DNA of 44,098 nucleotides from Chthonomonas sp. UBA6659 (GTDB lineage Bacteria; Armatimonadota; Fimbriimonadia; Fimbriimonadales; Fimbriimonadaceae). Within the stretch, counting starts at the first letter, position 1. Every line of letters begins with the position of its first letter. Below, piece after piece: positions 40,069-44,098 of the stretch. A program made the translations under genes and the position numbers. The stretch is from NCBI GenBank assembly GCA_002455425.1, contig DKKT01000015.1, positions 15,455-59,552 of the forward strand. The letters run 5' to 3'. The notes beneath the pieces are model-generated. The model was not told the origin of the DNA, searched no databases, and saw only the letters and a list, made by a program, of their open reading frames with translations.

Positions 40069-40536
40069 CGCGCTGATCCTCCTAGAGAGTGTTTGAGTGC
40101 GGCCGGCTTGACCCGTTTCCGCCTACTCGGAATCATCGGGATCGACTTTCCGATCCTCACCCCCGGACGGGTCGAATGCTCAAAATGTGAACACCGTGTG
40201 AATACCGTAGTAACACCGTCGTCGCATCGTGGGGCGATGCTGGCCGAGGCGCGAGAACTGGGAGGTGCACCGGTGAGCGCGGCCTGAGATTCCAACGTGC
40301 CAATCCAAAGGGTGGCAACGGCTGGCTGCGTCCTGCGAATCACACTGACGGCCGAGGCGTAGCTTGCCCGTACCAGGTAAGCGGATTTGACGCGGTCAGG
40401 TTTGGACATCAGTCCTGAAGCATCCCATTGCGATGAAGTACTCCGAGGGCATCGTTTGCGCTGACCACGCCAACGTCCCCCCGAGAATCGCTGTGCCCGC
40501 GCGAACCGCTGAGGGCCAGCGTGCGTCCAATCCACA
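40069..40536. other. 468-base gene-poor accessory region
   Basis: No convincing gene: a 65-codon plus-strand frame from GTG 40093 has no Shine-Dalgarno and no recognisable family, and minus-strand frames look non-coding. What stands out is a set of three heptamer direct repeats at 40190-40218, listed separately. It separates the NPRTAAQ-motif gene (minus) from the SARP-like gene (plus). Confidence 0.5.
40190..40218. promoter_or_regulatory. Three heptamer direct repeats with 11-bp period
   Basis: AACACCG (40190-40196), AATACCG (40201-40207) and AACACCG (40212-40218), each separated by exactly four bases. Direct heptamers with an 11-base period on one DNA face are the classical binding pattern of SARP-family activators. 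The site lies ~330 bases before a SARP-like gene and ~120 bases before the divergent minus-strand gene. Binding is inferred. Confidence 0.5.
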
Positions 40537-40548
40537 ATGGTGGGAGCG

Positions 40549-41478
40549 ATGGACGATGTGGTCAGGAAGATTGAGGTCAGACTCCTGGGTTTGCCAACGA
40601 TCCTCGTCGATGGGCAGCCGCTCTTCCCTAAGGGCTCAAAGCACCACGCGATGCGTCGCGCGCTTCTCTTTGCTTTCACACTGCCCCTGATTCGTGGGGA
40701 ACCCTATCCGAAGGACCGGTGGGACGCCACATTGAATGATCTCCGGACCTTCTGGGAAGGCTACGGACGCCCGGAGGCCACCATCGCAACGTGGCGTCGA
40801 CAAAAGGCTCCTGCTCTGGTTGGTCCCCAGGTGCTCCTCCAAGCACTCGTCTCATTCCCTGAGGCCTCGGGCGGGTTGCGGGTTAGCATTGGATCCGCAA
40901 CTGGAGCTTACGTCGACATCCCGGAGTTCCTTGAAGCACCGTTGGCGAGAAAGCTCGCGCTATTCGACGTCCCCCTCAGAAAGCTAGGCGAGGCGAGACC
41001 GGAGGCGCAGGGTCCATTGGAGGCTCGGTCGGCCCATTGGGTCGATCGTGTGTCACAAGTAGTTGTCGATTCGCTTTGCGATGATGTTCGCTTGATCCGC
41101 GAGCCCCTTCGCGAGCAGGGGATCATCACGCTTGGGGATCTCGAAAGGGCCCTTCGGCTTGCCGGAGATCCGCTATGGTCCGACCGCAGAGTTCCGACGA
41201 CCGATCTCATCGCCCAGCTGCAGCGACTGAAAGAGCTATTGGCTCCGCCGCCCCACAAGTACCTGATCGCCCTCTCTTGCATCCCCGGAACGTTTACGAC
41301 CGAGGAAGCTCAAGCGATTATCGATCGCGTGTTTCCTCGCGATTCAATGGGTCAAGCGCAGCAAGTCCTGAGTACGGCAAGAGTTTCGAGGGCGGCTACG
41401 GCATCCCGATCAATGTCACGCGGAGCTACAATTCGAACAGCCCCGACGACGGGCCGCTCGGGGTCGGATGGACGCTGA
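40549..41478 (+). CDS. SARP/BTAD-like regulator fragment, out-of-frame 3' end
   Basis: 309 residues from ATG 40549 (ATG 40537 also possible; CACAAT lies ten bases before 40549). The N-terminus KIEVRLLGLPTILVDGQPLF, KHHAMRRALLFAFTLPL and GLRVSIGSATGAYVDIPEFL follow the winged-helix start of SARP/AfsR regulators. Later, HKYLIALSCIPGTFTTEEAQAII resembles the winged-helix lid of NB-ARC/STAND ATPases (xFPGGFTLEAAEA), but no Walker A or B is present between, so the ATPase core seems lost. From about 41355 the frame reads antisense-like low-quality sequence because the DNA belongs to the Rhs coding region in another frame. Probably a broken gene. Confidence 0.45.
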   Translation: MDDVVRKIEVRLLGLPTILVDGQPLFPKGSKHHAMRRALLFAFTLPLIRGEPYPKDRWDATLNDLRTFWEGYGRPEATIATWRRQKAPALVGPQVLLQALVSFPEASGGLRVSIGSATGAYVDIPEFLEAPLARKLALFDVPLRKLGEARPEAQGPLEARSAHWVDRVSQVVVDSLCDDVRLIREPLREQGIITLGDLERALRLAGDPLWSDRRVPTTDLIAQLQRLKELLAPPPHKYLIALSCIPGTFTTEEAQAIIDRVFPRDSMGQAQQVLSTARVSRAATASRSMSRGATIRTAPTTGRSGSDGR

Positions 41479-44098
41479 GCGTGGACATCCGCACGACCGC
41501 AGGCGGGATCTTGAAGGGCAAGGGCTCGCCGGATCGAAGCGTCCCGACCCAAATGTTCGACCGACCCCAAGCCGAGTACACGCGTGGGGCAAGCGAACTC
41601 ACGTTTCCCTACACGGTCCTTACCGAAGGCGTAGTCGCCAAGGACGCAGGCGGTTTCGAGGAAGACATTATGCGCGACGTGGATGGAATCCTCACGACGC
41701 CACCCTGGGACTCGAACGTGTATCAAGGAGTGCTGGAGTACGACGAAGTCTCGGGCAACGAATACTGGCTCAATACCAGTCTGGTGGTGACTACCCCGGA
41801 AGGCACCGTCTATGAGTACTCGACGCATGGTTCGTACCAAGGCGGAGGGGCCAAGTCCGCGTTTGACGAATCGACGAGCCCCACGCGCACGCCGAGCAAC
41901 ATCCTCAAGATCGATCGCATTACCGACCGGCATGGCAACATCACCAGTTTTTGGTACGTCGGTGGTAACGCCACCTACTCGCGTGCCACCGGCACGGTGT
42001 CCGAAGCAAAACTGACCTCCGTGAGCATGCCCGGTGAACGAAACCTCTTCTTCACGTACGATGGCAACGGTCACCTGACCCGGGTCGCGGACGGCACAGT
42101 GAACGACGCACGGTGTGTCGACTATGCGTACACCGGCAACTATCTTACGGGGGTCCAGACCGGGATCACGGTAGGATCGCAAAGCGATCCCCTCGTCACG
42201 ACCTACGCCTACGGCCCTGCGAGCGAGCCGGACGGGTGGACCGATGATACGGCGGACAACCTGCTCACCAGCATCACAGACCCTCGGGGGCTAGAGACTG
42301 AAATCTACTATTTCATGGGCGAAAGCAGAATGTTGCCTTACACCTCGTGGGGCGTGATTGCGCCGCATTGCTACGCCGTCAAGAGTCCCAACGGGATCTT
42401 CGCGATTGCTCAACCCTACGAGGTCGCCGGGGCCAAACTCTTCAACAGCAACATACCCACCAACCATGGCACGAGTCATGACGACATCATGTTTGGCCAG
42501 TACGTCCGCATTGGATCCAGTTGGGTGGAGCTCAGCGCGGGGCAACTGTTCCTCACGCCCCCGGATGGCGATATCAATGATCCCTTCGAAGTGAAGATGC
42601 ACGACCTGCGGGCGGCAAACGCTGGCGCAGTCGCAAATCCCTTAGTTTGGGAGCGCAGTTACAACATCAATCTCGGCCAGCTAACGAGCGAGACGAGCTA
42701 CATCCACCCGCGCCCAGACGAAGCCAACTCGCTTCGAGCCCAAAGACTGTTTGACAATGGAACCTTCGCCGTGCAGAAAGCGGTGTCGACGATGACCTAC
42801 AACTTCCGCGGAGCACCGCTGACGAGAGTGTCCGTCTTCTCGTCGGATAGTGGCGGAGGTTACAGCGAGGTTTCGCGCTCGGAGGTCGGTTACGCCTACC
42901 ACGGTGCCGACAAGTACTTCCAGCAGAAGGCAATGAGGGCCAAGGTCGGCAGCAACACTTGGCGTTACTCCTACACCGACTATTACACCGATGGCGAGTT
43001 CGTCACCAGCGGAGTGGGAGCGGCCAGAGGAATGACGAAGAAGGTCTATGACCCCAAGTACGGCGGGATCACCTGCACGGATGAGGATGAGGGCGATTGG
43101 CGCACTCATATCTCGCCCACGACCGCCAACTACTCGGCCGAGTTCAAGTATGACGCGAAGGGCCGTGTTGCGGAGGTCAACAAACTCCACAACACGACGA
43201 GCACCTGGGTCTACGTCAAGACCACGACAAGCTACAACGACGGCACCCTCGGCTGGGGCCTCCCGTACGAGGTCTACGAAGACCAGGGCACGGGGAAGAT
43301 CAATCGAAGAACTCGGACATCCGCATACGACCGGGCCGGGCGGGCGACACAAGTGCTCGATGGTGCCAATCGGACGTTCGAGACGACCTACAACGATCGT
43401 GGGCAAGTCGAACTCGTCAAGCGGACGGACACGAACCCGGACGTCGCGATCGTCTCCTACACCTACGGCATGACCGACGGCACCGCCGAGAACGGAATGG
43501 TGACCCTTGTACAAGATGAATTGAGTGGCGCGGCAACCGGCGTCGACTACTTCGGGACGGGCAGCGGCGTTGCCGAGTCGAATCGCGGTCAAGTTCGCGT
43601 GGTCATGGACGACGGACTGATGCAGAGCGATTACAACGTTTGGTACTCCTACGATCTTGCCGGGCGAAGAGCGGGAGTCAGCTATGAGTTTCCTTACCAC
43701 TCGACGAATGGATTCATGCACTACGCCTACGGAGACTATCTCTCGGTCGGTGCGCCCGAGGCACCGAGTTACGTCTTCCAAACCATGACCTTGCTCAATG
43801 ACAGCGAGGAACCGACCGCCGAAGAGTTCCACTACCGCTATGACACGGCGGGGCGCATCCTGGCCAGTGCCTTTGCCCAAACTTCGCAGAACAGCAGTGC
43901 CCCCTTCTATCCATCCCAGGCTTCCCCGAGTGCAAACAAGGCCTTACGCCGTGCGCTTGTCGTCTATGACTACCGACCGGCGGGCGATTTGGCCGAGATC
44001 CGGTACCACTGGCAGAACCTGGCCGGCTCCAGCTACAGCACCACCAACATCGGCAAAGTGGCCTACACCTACGCCCCCTACAAGGGACTGCGCACTTC
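41361..44098 (+). CDS. Rhs/YD-repeat protein, 5'-less and cut by window end
   Basis: About 912 codons in one frame without a stop to the window edge. No start belongs to it: the frame only opens upstream as the shadow of the SARP-like gene. The homology begins EYGKSFEGGYGIPINVTRSYNS and PLGVGWTLSVDI, the usual shell entry of Rhs/teneurin-like proteins. YD repeats follow: FTYDGNGHLTRVAD, FKYDAKGRVAEVNK, SAYDRAGRATQVLD, TTYNDRGQVELVKR, YSYDLAGRRAGV, YRYDTAGRILAS. Such proteins form beta-barrel shells around C-terminal toxin or adhesin domains at the cell surface. Secretion signal and N-terminal plug are missing, and the variable C-terminus lies beyond the window. Confidence 0.8.

Noticed and set aside
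40093..40287. 65-codon plus-strand frame from GTG with a CSKCEH motif
   Set aside because: Only one Cys pair, no ribosome binding site, and the frame runs through the heptamer repeat array; not supportable as a gene.
40065..40679. 204-codon minus-strand frame between the NPRTAAQ gene and the SARP-like gene
   Set aside because: No homology, Ser/Arg-rich composition, and it overlaps the Shine-Dalgarno of one gene and the start of the other.
42681..43880. 399-codon minus-strand open frame inside the Rhs region
   Set aside because: The plus-strand YD repeats are clear in the same DNA; the minus frame lacks any family match.

Overview
The window is GC-rich, gene-dense bacterial chromosome (roughly 62 % G+C by eye) with 45 protein-coding regions and no tRNA, rRNA or CRISPR array that I can see. 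Gene content (RemA-MreB pair, DUF4350/DUF4129 pair, secreted DUF1080 protein, pseudopilin-like secreted protein, many small lipoproteins and a six-gene membrane operon of unknown function) suggests an Armatimonadota/Fimbriimonadia-type organism. That placement is inference; no 16S gene is present.

Layout. 1-10 kb: a DUF1287 gene cut by the window edge, a catalytically degenerate DapA-like gene, a secreted DUF1080 protein, trpF back-to-back with ilvE-trmD, two exported proteins, a Cys/Met-metabolism PLP enzyme and a stand-alone McsB-like protein kinase. 10-19.8 kb: a long minus-strand run with an SdpI/SdpR pair, purC, DUF4350/DUF4129 membrane genes, dnaN behind an ECF sigma factor and its small partner, and a cation diffusion facilitator. 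19.8-24.1 kb: a tightly overlapping six-gene operon of membrane proteins. 24.1-34.8 kb: two exported plus-strand proteins, gyrA, a PrsA-like foldase, a 1-Cys peroxiredoxin, a GT4 glycosyltransferase, a protein of eleven 13-residue calcium-loop repeats, and mreB-remA. 34.8-40.1 kb: an acyl-CoA dehydrogenase, yggU, a CocE-type hydrolase and an NPRTAAQ-motif protein with a clear terminator. 40.1-44.1 kb: accessory DNA with a SARP-like regulator fragment that runs out of frame into a large Rhs/YD-repeat coding region missing its start and continuing past the window.

Expression signals show a clear pattern. At 12 starts a -10-like hexamer (TANNNT or CANAAT) ends 6-7 bases before the start codon and no Shine-Dalgarno is seen, which predicts leaderless transcripts. 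Internal operon genes instead carry good Shine-Dalgarno sequences (AAGGAG, AGGAG, GGAGG). Three convergent gene pairs end on a shared CTAG in which both stop codons overlap.

Most notable leads: the toxin-less sdpRI operon with a perfect-arm 26-bp operator, the 11-bp-periodic heptamer repeats near the SARP-like gene, the SARP/Rhs junction, the six-gene membrane operon, and active-site changes in DapA-like, McsB-like, GyrA, TrmD and CDF proteins.
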